NCBI GenBank assembly: GCA_030549495.1 | Contig: JAUIRK010000057.1 | Span: forward strand, 1-64,000 | DNA from: Nectonema munidae | Taxonomy: Eukaryota > Nematomorpha > Nectonematoida > Nectonematidae | Direction: 5' to 3' | Length of the DNA stretch: 64,000 bases | Part shown: positions 63,346-64,000 of the stretch, one piece after another | Numbering within the stretch: the first letter of the stretch is position 1 | How the letters are laid out: each line of letters opens with the position of its first letter | Notes under the pieces: generated by a model | What the model saw: only the letters and a program-made list of their open reading frames with translations | What the model was told of the DNA's origin: nothing | Database searches by the model: none | Program-made: the position numbers and the translations under genes

Positions 63346-64000
63346 ACACCTGAAGATGCAGACCGTTTTATTATCAGTGACTTCTATTAAACTGCCGCCC
63401 AAAACCCCTGCATATTCACGCACTTTAATTCACTAATTAGTTAGCAGGCTAAAATATTAGTCCAGGTAGATCTGTTTATGCGTGTACATGTGCAAATACG
63501 AAAACTCTGAAAAAGCAAAACAACAAAATCTTAATGTATTTGATTCACATATTTCGCATGCATGTATTAAAATAAGGTTGTTTGTTTACTATTTTAAATC
63601 TATAATAATAATTTAATCATAAAATCTAATTCTTTTATTTTTTGATTGTAGAAATTTTTATACTGTTTAATTTGTAACCAAAAATTTAATACTTCATTAT
63701 ATATTTTTATAAATAATTTTATAGTACTTTTATTATACAGTAAACTTTGGTTATGTCCAAATTGAGGGGACTGAATAAAAACTTCGACATAGGCGAAGTT
63801 TAAGATAAGCAAATTTGAAAAATTTAACGTTATTTTATGAACATCTTAAATTAAAATTTTGTAAACAACCTTGAAATTGGGAAACTAAGCTTTGACATTA
63901 CTAAGCTTTTCTAAAACCTCTTGTAAAAATTAAAGTATAAGTCAAAATTTATCTCAAATTGTATGGAAGCAAGTTTTAATTTATATTTTTACATACAAGA

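Overview
The window is AT-rich eukaryotic (metazoan) DNA: one split housekeeping gene, one probable second split gene, and a large load of transposons. Introns, tRNA-derived SINEs, RTE-type LINEs, and hAT, mariner, Tc1 and piggyBac relics argue for an animal. The NFS1 exons are closest, from memory, to arthropod NFS1. Strong AT bias with many Tc1/mariner/hAT relics would suit a copepod-like arthropod, but the species is inference. No LTR retrovirus-like or Polinton-like element was recognised.

Region by region. 0-9 kb: repeats only, including a GCGGATG-rich element split by a TTAA-flanked MITE, a SINE, a broken Tc1-like transposon with long inverted repeats, and a 15-bp reiterated array. 9.4-12 kb: a dead RTE-type LINE with a (GAT)n tail. 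12-15.5 kb: no gene seen. 15.59-19.18 kb: a 3.4 kb hAT transposon with an exact 8-bp target duplication, nested in a palindromic MITE. 19.2-29 kb: non-coding apart from a 632-bp (TCA)n array, a G-tract-rich hAT MITE, a SINE and one copy of a dispersed repeat. 29.3-36.8 kb: minus-strand segments with good splice signals and matching phases, read as one unrecognised gene. 37-44.5 kb: repeats only.

44.57-59.42 kb: the minus-strand gene for mitochondrial cysteine desulfurase NFS1. Eight coding exons cover the protein from just before the PLP-fold start to the stop; the first, targeting-peptide exon is not securely found. Its introns contain two hAT fossils, a piggyBac fossil, a mariner fossil, LINE pieces, SINEs, a piggyBac-type MITE and a long CA/TG array close to one 3' splice site. 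59.5-64 kb: SINE heads, a LINE RT fragment, hAT ends and the second copy of the dispersed repeat.

NFS1 is the only gene whose role is clear: it supplies persulfide sulfur for iron-sulfur cluster assembly in mitochondria. The second gene cannot be assigned a function. Nothing suggests that the two work together.
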